Positions 19,364 through 27,558 are shown, numbered from the stretch's first letter. The stretch: DNA of 33,294 nt from Xanthomonas translucens pv. translucens DSM 18974 (GCF_000331775.1 NZ_CAPJ01000529.1:1-33294); one strand, 5' to 3'. A program made the numbers and translations. The notes: generated from the sequence alone by a model not told the origin.

Positions 19364-19975
19364 ATGAACAATGTCTCCGTGTCTTCCATAGACGAGGCCG
19401 CCGCTCCCAGCGGTAGCCGCAACAACCGACTCAGCGCCGAGGATTGGGCGCAGGCCGCACTGGACCTGATCGCCGAACAGGGGGTCAACTCGGTGGCGGT
19501 GGAGCCTCTGGCACGGCGACTGGGCGTGACCAAGGGCAGCTTCTACTGGCACTTCCCGTCGCGCGATGCGCTGCTGCAGGCGGCGCTGGAGCGCTGGGAG
19601 TTGGTCGAACAGCAACAGGTGTTCGGCAGCCTGGAGGAAGTGCCGGATCCGCGCACCCGCTTGCGCGCGCTGTTCCAGCTGGTCGCACACGAGGTCAAGC
19701 CGCACATCATCTACAGCGAGTTGCTGAAGGCGCTGGATCATCCCGCGGTGCGCCCGGTCATCGACCGGGTGTCGCAGCGGCGCATGGAGTACCTGATCGC
19801 CTCGTTCCGCCAGGCCGGACTCAGCCGCACCGACGCCCAGCACCGCGCCCGGCTGGCCTACGCGGCCTACGTCGGCTTCCTGCAGCTGTCGCTGCAGCTG
19901 CACCAGCCCAAGCAGGCGCGCGAGGAATTCGAGGCCTACGTCGAACACGTGATCGTGACCCTGATCCCCGGCTGA
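19364..19975 (+). CDS. TetR/AcrR-family transcriptional regulator
   Basis: The 203-residue protein has an N-terminal TetR DNA-binding domain at about residues 22-70, with the helix-turn-helix VEPLARRLGVTKGSFYWHF ending in the typical YxHF segment. The C-terminal two thirds are helical and would form the dimer and ligand pocket. The first 20 residues are Ser/Ala-rich. It is divergent from the hydrolase-fadE pair, and dyad repeats in the shared promoter region point to local repression and autoregulation. The ligand is likely an acyl-CoA or fatty-acid-like compound given the target genes, but this is inference. The ATG at 19364 lacks a Shine-Dalgarno site and may be leaderless. Confidence 0.88.
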   Translation: MNNVSVSSIDEAAAPSGSRNNRLSAEDWAQAALDLIAEQGVNSVAVEPLARRLGVTKGSFYWHFPSRDALLQAALERWELVEQQQVFGSLEEVPDPRTRLRALFQLVAHEVKPHIIYSELLKALDHPAVRPVIDRVSQRRMEYLIASFRQAGLSRTDAQHRARLAYAAYVGFLQLSLQLHQPKQAREEFEAYVEHVIVTLIPG

Positions 19976-20280
19976 TGTGCCCAACCGACTGATCGCGGCG
20001 ACACGACGGTTGCCTGGGCAGCAGCGCCCGCTGCAATCGGCACGCAGTGGCATCGGCAACCGATGCTGCGCTGCGCAGAAGGCGTAGGTGTAGGCAGCGG
20101 ACGTTCTGGAAACGCGCGTAGGATCGCCCCCATCGCGTAGTGCGCTTTTCGGTGGAGTGCGCGGCTGCGCCTTGTCTTGGTTGATCGCAGCGAGCGTCTT
20201 GCTCCGTAACGATTTCGCTATGCAGGGCAGGGTATGCCGATACCCTCAGCGACCCGTGACGACCTGCCCGCATGCGGCAC
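19976..20280. other. Gene-free stretch with four small hairpins
   Basis: No convincing gene lies in these 305 bp. Four inverted repeats stand out: GCAGCG-CC-CGCTGC (20021-20034), GCATCGG-CAA-CCGATGC (20050-20066), TGCGC-T-GCGCA (20067-20077) and AGGGTAT-GCCG-ATACCCT (20229-20246). None has a T-tract. They may end the TetR transcript or form part of a structured RNA. Confidence 0.4.
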
Positions 20281-20310
20281 AAAAAACAACGGCTCCTTGC
20301 GGAGCCGTTG
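20281..20310 (-). terminator. Intrinsic terminator of the TonB-dependent receptor gene
   Basis: CAACGGCTCC (20287-20296) and GGAGCCGTTG (20301-20310) form a perfect 10-bp stem with a 4-nt loop. Read on the minus strand it is followed by six T (20286-20281). It lies 30 bp past the stop of the receptor gene. Confidence 0.93.
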
Positions 20311-20339
20311 GGGTGGTGTGCGTACGGATCGCTAGGCGA

Positions 20340-23264
20340 TCAGAAACGCTGCTGGTACTTCATGTAGATGAAACGGCCGATGTCGTAGCCGCCGTAGTAC
20401 GAATAGCCGGAACTCGGCTGTGAGTACGACGGACCGGCGTAGTGCTCGAACACGTTGTTGGCACCGACAGCGATGGTCGCATTCCACGGGGTGCTGTAGC
20501 TGACCTGCAGATCGTGGAAGGTGTTGGCACCGATGCGGTTGACCGGGTAGGTCGCGCCCGAGTACTCCGGAGCGGTGAAGTTCGGCTCGCTGCAACGGTC
20601 GTCGAAGTAGCACTGCTCCTTGGTGCTGGAGTAGTAACGCGTGCTCCAGGTGACCGCCCAGTCGTTCATCTGCCAAGTCAGGCTCACGTTCGAGCGCAGA
20701 CGGAAATAGCTGCCGTTCTGGTTCTGGTAGCCGTTCAACTGGCTCGCCGGGGTGTCCGAGTTGTCCTGCTTCAGCTCGTTCTTGGCCACATAGCTGCTCA
20801 GCCACGCCGCGGTGAAGTTGCCGAACGCGGTGTCGAAGCGGTATGTGATATCCAGGTCGTAGCCTTCCGTCTCCTGGTAACCGGCGTTGCGCAGGCCGAA
20901 GGCCAGCGTGGAGATGTTGCCGGCGGCGTTGCGGGTGAAGCCGGTGCAACGCGAGGCGATGCCGCGCAAGTAGCAGTCTTCCAGCAGGCTGGTCGGGTCA
21001 TCCGCGACGATGGTGTTCTCGATGCGGACCTTCCACCAGTCCAGCGACGCGTTGAGGCCGCTGACGAATTCCGGGCTCCATACCAGACCGAGGGTCTTGG
21101 AGGTGGAGGTTTCCGGGGTCAGGGTCGGCGTGGAGCCGGCCACGAACGGCACATTGCTCTGTTCGCCCGGACCGTCAGCCGGCCGGGTGCCGGAGGAGTT
21201 GAGCTGGCGGAAGCCCGCCGGCACCGCCGCCGCGCAGCGCGCATTGCCGGCTGCCGTACCGAACTGGGTATCGCACGGATCGGTGTAGTTCTCGAAGCTC
21301 TGGGACAAGCCGCCGTAAAGATCGGCGATGGTCGGCGCACGGAAGCCCTCCGCCCAGGTGCCGCGGACCAGCAGCGAATCGATCGGCTTCCACTTGAAGC
21401 CGAACTTGCTGTTCACGGTGTCGCCGAAATTGTCGTAGTCGGAGTAGCGGGTGGCCAGCGACAGGCTCAGTTCCTTGGCAAAGGCCATGTCGGCCAGCAG
21501 CGGCACTTGGAACTCGGCATAGACTTCGTCAAGGCTGTACTTGCCGCGGGTCGGACCGGCGGCCAGGTCGGTGGAGATGCCCGACTGCGCCATCGCGTCC
21601 GGAGAGAAGTTGCCGCTTTCCTGGCGGTGTTCGACGCCGACCGCCACACCCAGGTCGCCCGCCGGCAGGGTCACGATGCTGCCGGAGATGTTGGCGAAGA
21701 AGTTCTTCGTCTCGGTCTTGGAGATCGCTTGGCCGTCCTGATACAAGAACGCACGCACGTTCGGATCGCTCAGGCCGTTGGCGCCCTTATAGCCTTCCGG
21801 CAGCAGCGGATTCCACGGGGTGCAGTTGCCGCCCGAGGTGCCCAGCCCGATCGGGTCGGCGGCCGAGCCGCACTGCGCCACGCCGTTGGCGTTGATGAAG
21901 GACGGGCCGGTGGCCTGGCCTACGGCGTAGGTGTTCAGGTTGCCGGTGCTGATCTGCACGCCCTTGTTCTGGTTGTACAGATAGCCCGCGTCCCAATCCC
22001 AGAACTTGCCTTCGCCCAGCTCGAAGGTGCCGCTGAACGCGCCGGTGAAGCGATAGGTGGTGAGGCTGTTGCGCACTTCGCGCGGCACTTCCCAGCCGCG
22101 ACGCACGTACTGCACGGCCTGCGGCGCGACGCCCGCGGGCAGCCCGCCGGTGGCTTGGTTGCCGACTGGATTGAACACGCTGTCTTCCGACAGGCCGTTC
22201 TGTGACAGCAGGAAGCTGGCGCTGTTGAACGGATAGCCGGAGTTCTGAGCGAACGACTCGCGATCGGTGTACAGGACGCTGGTGTCGAAGCGGAGATTGT
22301 CGGTGAAGTTGAAGGTGCCGTTCAGGAATGCCGACTTGCGCTCAATGCCGCTATACACGGTCGAAGCCAGCGCCGGGTTGGACACATCGGAGCCGTCCAG
22401 CGCGCGGTAGCTGTTGATGTTCGCCGGATCCAGACCTGGGACGTCGCGGCGCAGGGTGCGGGTCACGGTCGTACCATCGGCGTCCGTGTAGGCGAAGCGG
22501 CCGTACTGGCTGGTACCAGACAGGCCGCCAGGGCGTGCATCGGACTTTTCTCCGGTCGGGAAGCGATCGCGGCTGAACCAGCGGTTGCGCGCCCACACCG
22601 GATCTTCCTTGGTGTACTCGACGCCGGCTGTCAGCGAGCCGCGATCACCGGCAGCACCGAGGATGAAATCATAGACCTGACGCTGGCCGTCGCCCTGGCC
22701 CCACTGGCCGACGTAGGCATTGGCTTCGGCGCCATTGAAGTTCTTGCGGGTGATGATGTTGATCACGCCGGCGATGGCGTCGGAACCGTAGATGGTTGAG
22801 GCGCCGTCCTTCAGCACTTCGATGCGCTCCACCGCCACGGCGGGGATCGAGGACACGTCCTGCAGGCCGCCGTTGGTGGCGCCCAAGCGCTTGCCGTCGA
22901 CCAGCACCAGGGTGCGGCTGGCGCCCAGGTTACGCAGGTCGATGTAGTAGCCGCCCACGTTCTCGCCGGTGGAGAGCGGAGCGGTGCGGCTGATCGCCGG
23001 CGAGCCGGCGGTAGGAATGTTCTGCAGGATGTCGGCGACGGATTTGAAGCCCTGCTTCTCGATCTGGTCGCGGCTAATCAGCATGACTGGCTGCGCGGTC
23101 TCGGTGTCGACTTGGCGGATGCGCGAACCGGTGACTTCGATGCGATCCAGATTGGTCGCGCCGGTGCCGGCGTCCTGTGCCGAGGCAGTGTTGATGCTGA
23201 CGCCCGCGCCCGCGACCAGCGCGAGCACAACGGCGTCGCGCAGTTTGTTGGTCTTACAATTCAT
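20340..23264 (-). CDS. TonB-dependent outer-membrane receptor
   Basis: The 974-residue precursor has a signal peptide of about 29 residues (Lys/Arg start, ALVAGAG core, cleavage after ASA or SAQ). The plug domain follows at about 50-165, from EVTGSRI through QNIPTAG to TIYGSDAIAGVINIITRK. The rest is a 22-strand barrel ending in Phe, as outer-membrane proteins usually do. There is no FecA-type signalling domain and no carboxypeptidase-like N-terminal repeat. The family imports siderophores, sugars, peptides or cobalamin; the substrate cannot be told, and xanthomonads carry many paralogues. A strong GGAGAGAGAG lies just before the ATG at 23264. It has its own terminator and stands alone. The next upstream gene encodes a secreted protein with a similar C-terminus. 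Confidence 0.93.
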   Translation of the reverse strand: MNCKTNKLRDAVVLALVAGAGVSINTASAQDAGTGATNLDRIEVTGSRIRQVDTETAQPVMLISRDQIEKQGFKSVADILQNIPTAGSPAISRTAPLSTGENVGGYYIDLRNLGASRTLVLVDGKRLGATNGGLQDVSSIPAVAVERIEVLKDGASTIYGSDAIAGVINIITRKNFNGAEANAYVGQWGQGDGQRQVYDFILGAAGDRGSLTAGVEYTKEDPVWARNRWFSRDRFPTGEKSDARPGGLSGTSQYGRFAYTDADGTTVTRTLRRDVPGLDPANINSYRALDGSDVSNPALASTVYSGIERKSAFLNGTFNFTDNLRFDTSVLYTDRESFAQNSGYPFNSASFLLSQNGLSEDSVFNPVGNQATGGLPAGVAPQAVQYVRRGWEVPREVRNSLTTYRFTGAFSGTFELGEGKFWDWDAGYLYNQNKGVQISTGNLNTYAVGQATGPSFINANGVAQCGSAADPIGLGTSGGNCTPWNPLLPEGYKGANGLSDPNVRAFLYQDGQAISKTETKNFFANISGSIVTLPAGDLGVAVGVEHRQESGNFSPDAMAQSGISTDLAAGPTRGKYSLDEVYAEFQVPLLADMAFAKELSLSLATRYSDYDNFGDTVNSKFGFKWKPIDSLLVRGTWAEGFRAPTIADLYGGLSQSFENYTDPCDTQFGTAAGNARCAAAVPAGFRQLNSSGTRPADGPGEQSNVPFVAGSTPTLTPETSTSKTLGLVWSPEFVSGLNASLDWWKVRIENTIVADDPTSLLEDCYLRGIASRCTGFTRNAAGNISTLAFGLRNAGYQETEGYDLDITYRFDTAFGNFTAAWLSSYVAKNELKQDNSDTPASQLNGYQNQNGSYFRLRSNVSLTWQMNDWAVTWSTRYYSSTKEQCYFDDRCSEPNFTAPEYSGATYPVNRIGANTFHDLQVSYSTPWNATIAVGANNVFEHYAGPSYSQPSSGYSYYGGYDIGRFIYMKYQQRF

Positions 23265-23396
23265 TAGCTCTCTCTCCGAATGAGATCTTGGTTTGACCCA
23301 TGGTGTGTTGTGCCTGCCGGTGGAGTCGAAAGAGCGACGCCAATTCCTTCAGGGTGACCCGATGGTATCTCGCCTTGCCGAAGAATTAAAGTAGCG

Positions 23397-23405
23397 TTAA
23401 CAAGT
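23397..23405 (-). promoter_or_regulatory. Shared 9-mer in the receptor promoter region
   Basis: TTAACAAGT (ACTTGTTAA on the minus strand) occurs here, 133 bp upstream of the receptor start, and again at 24448-24456 upstream of the neighbouring outer-membrane-like gene. In the second place it carries a -35-like TTGTTA. Here no matching -10 is present 17 bp away; a TTTAAT (23385-23390, minus strand) could be the -10 of a different promoter. Confidence 0.25.
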
Positions 23406-23452
23406 TGATGGAATTGGGTGAACGTCGGAGGTGGGGACACCGGCCATTCATC

Positions 23453-23482
23453 AAAAAAAAGCGCCTATGGGCGCTTTTTTCA
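23453..23482. terminator. Bidirectional intrinsic terminator
   Basis: AAAAAAGCGCC (23455-23465) and GGCGCTTTTTT (23470-23480) make a perfect 11-bp stem with a 4-nt loop. On the minus strand it ends in a run of eight T and lies 30 bp past the stop of the gene at 23510-24370. The T-run on the plus strand would let it work in that direction too. Confidence 0.93.
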
Positions 23483-23509
23483 ACAAAAATTTCATTGAAG
23501 ATTAAGGGC

Positions 23510-24370
23510 TTACAAATCCTGTTCGTAGCGCACGTAAGGGATGGTGCCTTCCTCGGTGCTGATGTTGTTCGGGGCGAACGGATTCTTGCCGCTGGTGACC
23601 ACGTTCTCGGCGCCGACGGTCAGCTGTCCACTCCATGGAGTGCGCCAGGTCAGGCCCACGCCGAGACCGGACCACTTGCCGGGCTGGCCCGGTGCGTCGA
23701 CCACGCGGCCGATCACGTTGGCGCTGAAGGAGCCGTAGCCGCCGCCGATGCTCAGGCTCTTGCTGTCCCACTGGTCGACCAGCGCCTGCGAGGCGTCGGC
23801 GATCGGGACCAGGCGCGCTCGGGCGTAAGTGCCGCCGATCGAGACGAAGCCTTCGCGGCCGATATTCTGCTGCGCGAACACGGTCAGGTCGTTCTGCTCC
23901 ATGCGCAGCGATGGGGTCTTGTTGGCTCCCGCCAGCCATGGCGGCATGTTCTCGCGGCCGGTCCCCGCCGATAGCGACAGGCGCCCGCCGGGACGGTTGA
24001 AGGTGGTGGTCGCAGCGACATGGTGGCCGACATCGCCGTCGTCGTCGCCAAGGCTGGCGAGCATGCAATGGCTGGCCAGCCCGCTGATGCTGCTGCCGCT
24101 GGCGCTGTTGCACAGCAGGCCGAGCGAGTCGCCGGACGACAGGCCGAAGGCGGCGTCGAGCGAATTGCGGCCGAAGTGCCAGCGTGCGCCGACCGCCTGT
24201 TCGCCAGTCGGTTCCAGGTACAGCAAGGCTTCGACCTTGCCGCTGCCCTTGTTCCACACCGGCAGCACGGTGCGGTCGTGGGTGCCGGCGGGCTTGCTCT
24301 GCGCGTGCGCGCCCGTGCTCGCCGCAAGGGCGATCAGCAGGGCAAGTGGTAGGCGCAGTAAGGCTCGCAT
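23510..24370 (-). CDS. Secreted, probably outer-membrane protein of unknown function
   Basis: I do not recognise the family. The 286-residue precursor has a clear signal peptide (Arg at 2 and 6, Leu/Ala core, cleavage after AHA at about 23). The mature part alternates short polar and aromatic strands with Gly-rich turns, such as VGARWHFGRNSLDAAFGL and GFVSIGGTYARARL, as in beta-barrels. The last 50 residues (TPWSGQLTVGAENV to YVRYEQDL) resemble the end of the adjacent TonB-dependent receptor (TPWNATIAVGANNV to IYMKYQQRF). There is no plug domain, so it is not a receptor by itself. Two cysteines at about residues 87 and 102 could form a disulfide. It has its own promoter and a strong terminator. 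Confidence 0.72.
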   Translation of the reverse strand: MRALLRLPLALLIALAASTGAHAQSKPAGTHDRTVLPVWNKGSGKVEALLYLEPTGEQAVGARWHFGRNSLDAAFGLSSGDSLGLLCNSASGSSISGLASHCMLASLGDDDGDVGHHVAATTTFNRPGGRLSLSAGTGRENMPPWLAGANKTPSLRMEQNDLTVFAQQNIGREGFVSIGGTYARARLVPIADASQALVDQWDSKSLSIGGGYGSFSANVIGRVVDAPGQPGKWSGLGVGLTWRTPWSGQLTVGAENVVTSGKNPFAPNNISTEEGTIPYVRYEQDL

Positions 24371-24393
24371 CGGCAGTGTATGACTCTCGGGCA

Positions 24394-24454
24394 GGAACTA
24401 AAGTTCCCGCCGGGCAGGGGCAATGATGCTAGAGGATTTATGTTTCTTTAACAA
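24394..24454 (-). promoter_or_regulatory. Promoter and leader palindrome of the secreted-protein gene
   Basis: On the minus strand TTGTTA (24449-24454) and TAGCAT (24426-24431) are 17 bp apart, each matching four of six consensus bases, and predict a start near 24419. A perfect dyad, GGAACT-AA-AGTTCC (24394-24407), would then lie in the 5' leader, 24 bp before the ATG, as an operator or an RNA hairpin. Confidence 0.4.
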
Positions 24455-24486
24455 GTCGGACTCCCCGTCCTAATCCCCATTTCCGA

Positions 24487-25383
24487 CTATTGCAAGCGCT
24501 CGGGAGGCGTCGGTTCAGCCGGTGTTGCAGCGAACAATACGCCGAATTCCGTCAAGGGGAAGTCATAGCGACGGCCGCAGAACTCGCACCGTATCTCAAC
24601 TTGGCCGCTTGTCTCGGCGGCGGCGCGCGCTTCTTCCTCGCCCAGCGAGCGCAGCATGGCCGCCACCCGCTCGCGCGAGCAGGAGCAGCCGAAGCGCAAC
24701 GGCCTGGTGCCCAGCAGTTCCGGCGCTTCCTCGTGGAACAGCCGGTGCAGCAGGGGCGCCGCCGGCAGGGCCAGCAATTCCGCTTCGCTCACCGTCTCGA
24801 ACAAGGCCCCGGCGCGGTTCCAGCCGTCTTCGTCGCCGCTGTCGCCGGGCAGCTTCTGCAACAGCAGGCCGGCCGCCTGGTGGCCGTCGGCGGCCAGGAT
24901 CAGGCGCGTTGGCAGCTGTTCGGACTGGCGGAAATAGTCTTCGAAGGCCTCGCCCAGTTCGGCCGCCGACAGCGCCACCAGGCTCTGGTAGCGCTGCGGT
25001 TCGCGCGGATCCAGGCCCGGGTTCTCGATGGTGATCGCCAGCAGTGCGCCGGTGCCGAGCGCGCGCAGGTCGCGCGGCGCGTCGCTGCCTTCGGTCAGCT
25101 GGACGATGCCGCGCAGGGTGCCGGCCGCGGTGCATTCGGCGAACAGGGTGCGCAGCGCGCCCTGGCTGCGCAACTGCACCGACAGGCGCCCGTCGACCTT
25201 GGTGTGGCCGGTGAACAGGGCGGCGGCCACGCAGGCCTCGCCGAGCAATTCGGTGGCCGCGGCGGGATAGCTGGCCGGCGCGAGGATCTCGCGCCAGGCC
25301 GATTGCAGGCGCACGTGCACGCCGCGCACGCCGGCGCCGGGCAGCAGGAAGCGGGTCAGGTGATCGTGATCGGAAGAATGCAT
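24487..25383 (-). CDS. hslO: Hsp33 redox-regulated chaperone
   Basis: The 298-residue protein is a typical Hsp33. The C-terminal redox switch has CSC (in FGCSCSRERV) and CEFC (in RCEFCGRRY), the four cysteines that bind zinc when reduced. Under oxidative stress they form disulfides and turn the protein into an ATP-independent holdase. The N-terminal domain holds the conserved GEACVAAALF and KVDGRLSVQLRSQGAL segments. The ATG at 25383 is preferred; an in-frame ATG at 25401 adds six residues. A very long in-frame extension further upstream overlaps the divergent mtgA gene and is not real. The start faces mtgA, 54-81 bp away. Confidence 0.95.
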   Translation of the reverse strand: MHSSDHDHLTRFLLPGAGVRGVHVRLQSAWREILAPASYPAAATELLGEACVAAALFTGHTKVDGRLSVQLRSQGALRTLFAECTAAGTLRGIVQLTEGSDAPRDLRALGTGALLAITIENPGLDPREPQRYQSLVALSAAELGEAFEDYFRQSEQLPTRLILAADGHQAAGLLLQKLPGDSGDEDGWNRAGALFETVSEAELLALPAAPLLHRLFHEEAPELLGTRPLRFGCSCSRERVAAMLRSLGEEEARAAAETSGQVEIRCEFCGRRYDFPLTEFGVLFAATPAEPTPPERLQ

Positions 25384-25464
25384 CGCGGCCTCGCTGCGCA
25401 TGGGAAGATGGCGACCGCAGGATAGTGGGTCATCACGGTGGACAAAGTCGAAGAACGCATAGCA

Positions 25465-26208
25465 ATGGGGGCGACGCGGGACGTTGCAAGTGGCGCGGCC
25501 GTGCCGCGGCCGCGGCGCAGGCGCTGGCTGCGCTGGTTGCTGGCGGCGCCGCTGCTGTTCGCGCTGGCGAGCGTCTCGCAGGTGATCATGCTGCGCTTTG
25601 TCGATCCGCCCTTCTCGGCGATGATGCTGGAGCGCCAGCTCGGCGCCTGGGGCGAGGGCGACTGGTCGTTCCGCGTCGCCTACGACTGGCGCGACAGCGC
25701 GCAGATCGCGCCGAGCCTGCCGATTTCGCTGGTGGCGGCCGAGGACCAGCGCTTTCCCAGCCATCACGGTTTCGACCTGGAGGCGATCGAGAAGGCGCGC
25801 GACCACAATGCGCGCGGCGGGCGCCTGCGCGGCGCCAGCACGATCAGCCAGCAGGTGGTCAAGAATCTGTTCCTGTGGCAGGGCCGCAGCTGGCTGCGCA
25901 AGGGGTTGGAGGCCTGGTACACGGTGTTGATCGAGGCGCTGTGGTCGAAGCAGCGGATCCTGGAGGTGTATGCCAACGTCGCCGAGTTCGGCGATGGAGT
26001 CTACGGCGCGCAGGCGGCGGCGCGCAGTTTCTGGGGCAAGGATGCGGCGCAGCTGAGTCCGGCGCAGAGCGCGCTGCTGGCGGCGGTGCTGCCGGCGCCG
26101 CAGCGCTACGCCGCCACGCGCCCGGGGCCGTACGTGCAGCGCCGCGCCAACTGGATCCAGCGGCAGACGCGGCAGTTGGGCGGGCCGGCGTATCTGCAGG
26201 CGCCTTAG
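25465..26208 (+). CDS. mtgA: Monofunctional peptidoglycan glycosyltransferase MtgA
   Basis: The 247-residue protein is a GT51 transglycosylase without a penicillin-binding domain. An Arg-rich cytoplasmic start is followed by one membrane anchor (about residues 21-41) and then the periplasmic domain. This carries the catalytic Glu in AAEDQRF with HHGFD after it, then [16 protein letters not shown] and [21 protein letters not shown], all hallmarks of the family. It polymerises lipid II into glycan strands. The ATG at 25465 has GAAGAA 9 nt upstream; a GTG at 25438 would add nine residues but has a poor ribosome site. The gene is divergent from hslO and ends in an intrinsic terminator. Confidence 0.94.
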   Translation: MGATRDVASGAAVPRPRRRRWLRWLLAAPLLFALASVSQVIMLRFVDPPFSAMMLERQLGAWGEGDWSFRVAYDWRDSAQIAPSLPISLVAAEDQRFPSHHGFDLEAIEKARDHNARGGRLRGASTISQQVVKNLFLWQGRSWLRKGLEAWYTVLIEALWSKQRILEVYANVAEFGDGVYGAQAAARSFWGKDAAQLSPAQSALLAAVLPAPQRYAATRPGPYVQRRANWIQRQTRQLGGPAYLQAP

Positions 26209-26252
26209 AAACATTTGCGCTACGGCGCGTGCGACACAGCGCGTGCGACGTT

Positions 26253-26272
26253 CGCCGCGATGCGGCGTTTTT
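26253..26272 (+). terminator. Intrinsic terminator of mtgA
   Basis: CGCCGC (26253-26258) and GCGGCG (26262-26267) pair around a GAT loop, followed by five T (26268-26272), 45 bp after the mtgA stop. Confidence 0.8.
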
Positions 26273-26295
26273 GTAGCGCAGGCGCTGCGTTTTAG

Positions 26296-26460
26296 CCCCT
26301 CTCCCATCGGCAGAGGGGTGAGGATCCGGCGCGAAGCGTCTGGCGGATTTGGGTATGCGAGGCTTCGCCCGTCCCCTCATCCGGCGCTGCGCGCCACCTT
26401 CCCGCAAAAAGGCGGCCATGGTCCCGAGGGGAGAAGGAACAGCCGTTGCCGGTGGGAGAA
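26296..26460. repeat. Intergenic mosaic repeat element, probably multicopy
   Basis: The 327-bp space between mtgA and the next gene holds a patchwork of short repeats: CCCCTCT/AGAGGGG (26296-26302 with 26312-26318), ATCCGGCGC twice in direct orientation (26324 and 26379), GCGAAGC/GCTTCGC (26331-26337 with 26362-26368), and GGGAGAAGG-like tracts near 26430 and 26453. This resembles non-coding repeats scattered in Xanthomonadaceae genomes; copy number cannot be seen here. No gene is evident in it. Confidence 0.5.
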
Positions 26461-26535
26461 GGGAGCGACTCCGGATTCTCGTCAGGTGGCGCGCTGCCGC
26501 TGGTGAACGCGCAGTCCGCTCCGTACCATCGGCCC

Positions 26536-27558
26536 ATGGAACCCGAGCGCCTGACCGTCGTCGTCACTGCCTTCAACGAGGCGCAGACCCTGCCGTTGCT
26601 GCAGCCGCGCATCCTCGCCGCGCTCGATGGCGTGGATGGCCTGGAGGGGCGGGTGCTGTACGTGGACGATGGCAGCCGCGATGCGACCTGGGAGGTGATC
26701 CTGGCGCTGGCCGCGGCCGATCCGCGGGTCGGCGCGCTGCGCCTGTCGCGCAATTTCGGCAAGGAGCTGGCGCTGACCGCCGGCCTGGATTTCGTCGAGC
26801 ACGGCGCGGCGATGCTGCTGGACGCCGACGGCCAGGATCCGCCGGAGCTGATCGCGCAGTTCGTCGCGCAGTGGCGCGCCGGCTACGACGACATCTACGG
26901 CACCCGCATCGCGCGCGAGGGCGAGAGTTGGCTCAAGCGCGGCACCGCGTCGCTGTTCTACCGCGTGATCGGGCGCCTGTCGAAGACCCCGATCCCGGCC
27001 GATACCGGCGATTTCCGCCTGTTGTCGCCGCGCGCGCTGGCGGCGCTGGCGCAGTTGCGCGAACGCCATCGCTTCATGAAGGGGCTGTTCGGCTGGGTCG
27101 GTTTCCGCCAGCTGGCGTTGCCGTACCGGCGTGCGCCGCGCCTGGCCGGGCGCAGCAAGTACGGCCTGTGGCGGCTGTGGAACTTCGCGCTGGAAGGCAT
27201 CACCGGTTTTTCCACTGCGCCGCTGCGGGTGGCGACCTATCTGGGACTGGCGACCGCGCTCGGCGCCTTTCTGTTCGGCACCTGGATCGTGGTCAAGGCG
27301 GCGTTATGGGGCGATCCGGTCGCTGGCTGGCCGACGATGATGGCGGTGATCCTGTTCCTGGGCGGCACGCAGCTGATCGCGCTTGGCCTGATCGGCGAAT
27401 ACCTGGGCCGGTTGTACGAGGAATCCAAGCAGCGGCCGCTGTATCTGGTCGATACCTGGCGTGCGCCGGGCGGAGGAGTATGCTCGGCCGTGCGATCCAG
27501 CGAACCGGGAGGCAGCGATGCGTACGGTACGACAGTTGTTGGGCGACAAGGGCGGTGA
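26536..27558 (+). CDS. Polyprenyl-phosphate glycosyltransferase (GtrB/DPM1-like, GT2)
   Basis: The 340-residue protein has a GT-A domain in residues 1-230, opening with LTVVVTAFNEAQTL. VDDGSRD lies near 53-59 and the metal-binding LDADGQDPPE near 95. Two C-terminal membrane helices follow (about 235-258 and 270-295). This is the build of bactoprenol glucosyltransferases (GtrB), ArnC and dolichol-phosphate mannose synthases, which move a sugar from a nucleotide donor to undecaprenyl phosphate at the inner membrane for later transfer to lipid A, O-antigen or other glycans. Sugar and acceptor are unknown; no flippase or GtrC-like gene is adjacent. The ATG at 26536 is chosen because translation upstream is repeat DNA. 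The end overlaps the CBS gene by 41 bp, and the last 30 residues are unconserved. Confidence 0.88.
   Translation: MEPERLTVVVTAFNEAQTLPLLQPRILAALDGVDGLEGRVLYVDDGSRDATWEVILALAAADPRVGALRLSRNFGKELALTAGLDFVEHGAAMLLDADGQDPPELIAQFVAQWRAGYDDIYGTRIAREGESWLKRGTASLFYRVIGRLSKTPIPADTGDFRLLSPRALAALAQLRERHRFMKGLFGWVGFRQLALPYRRAPRLAGRSKYGLWRLWNFALEGITGFSTAPLRVATYLGLATALGAFLFGTWIVVKAALWGDPVAGWPTMMAVILFLGGTQLIALGLIGEYLGRLYEESKQRPLYLVDTWRAPGGGVCSAVRSSEPGGSDAYGTTVVGRQGR

Noticed and set aside
23405..23974. Plus-strand open frame through the terminator and opposite the secreted-protein gene
   Set aside because: It reads through an intrinsic terminator and lies antisense to a gene with a clear signal peptide.
25384..26307. 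Upstream extension of the hslO frame across mtgA
   Set aside because: The extension is antisense to mtgA and unlike any Hsp33; the family start is at 25383.
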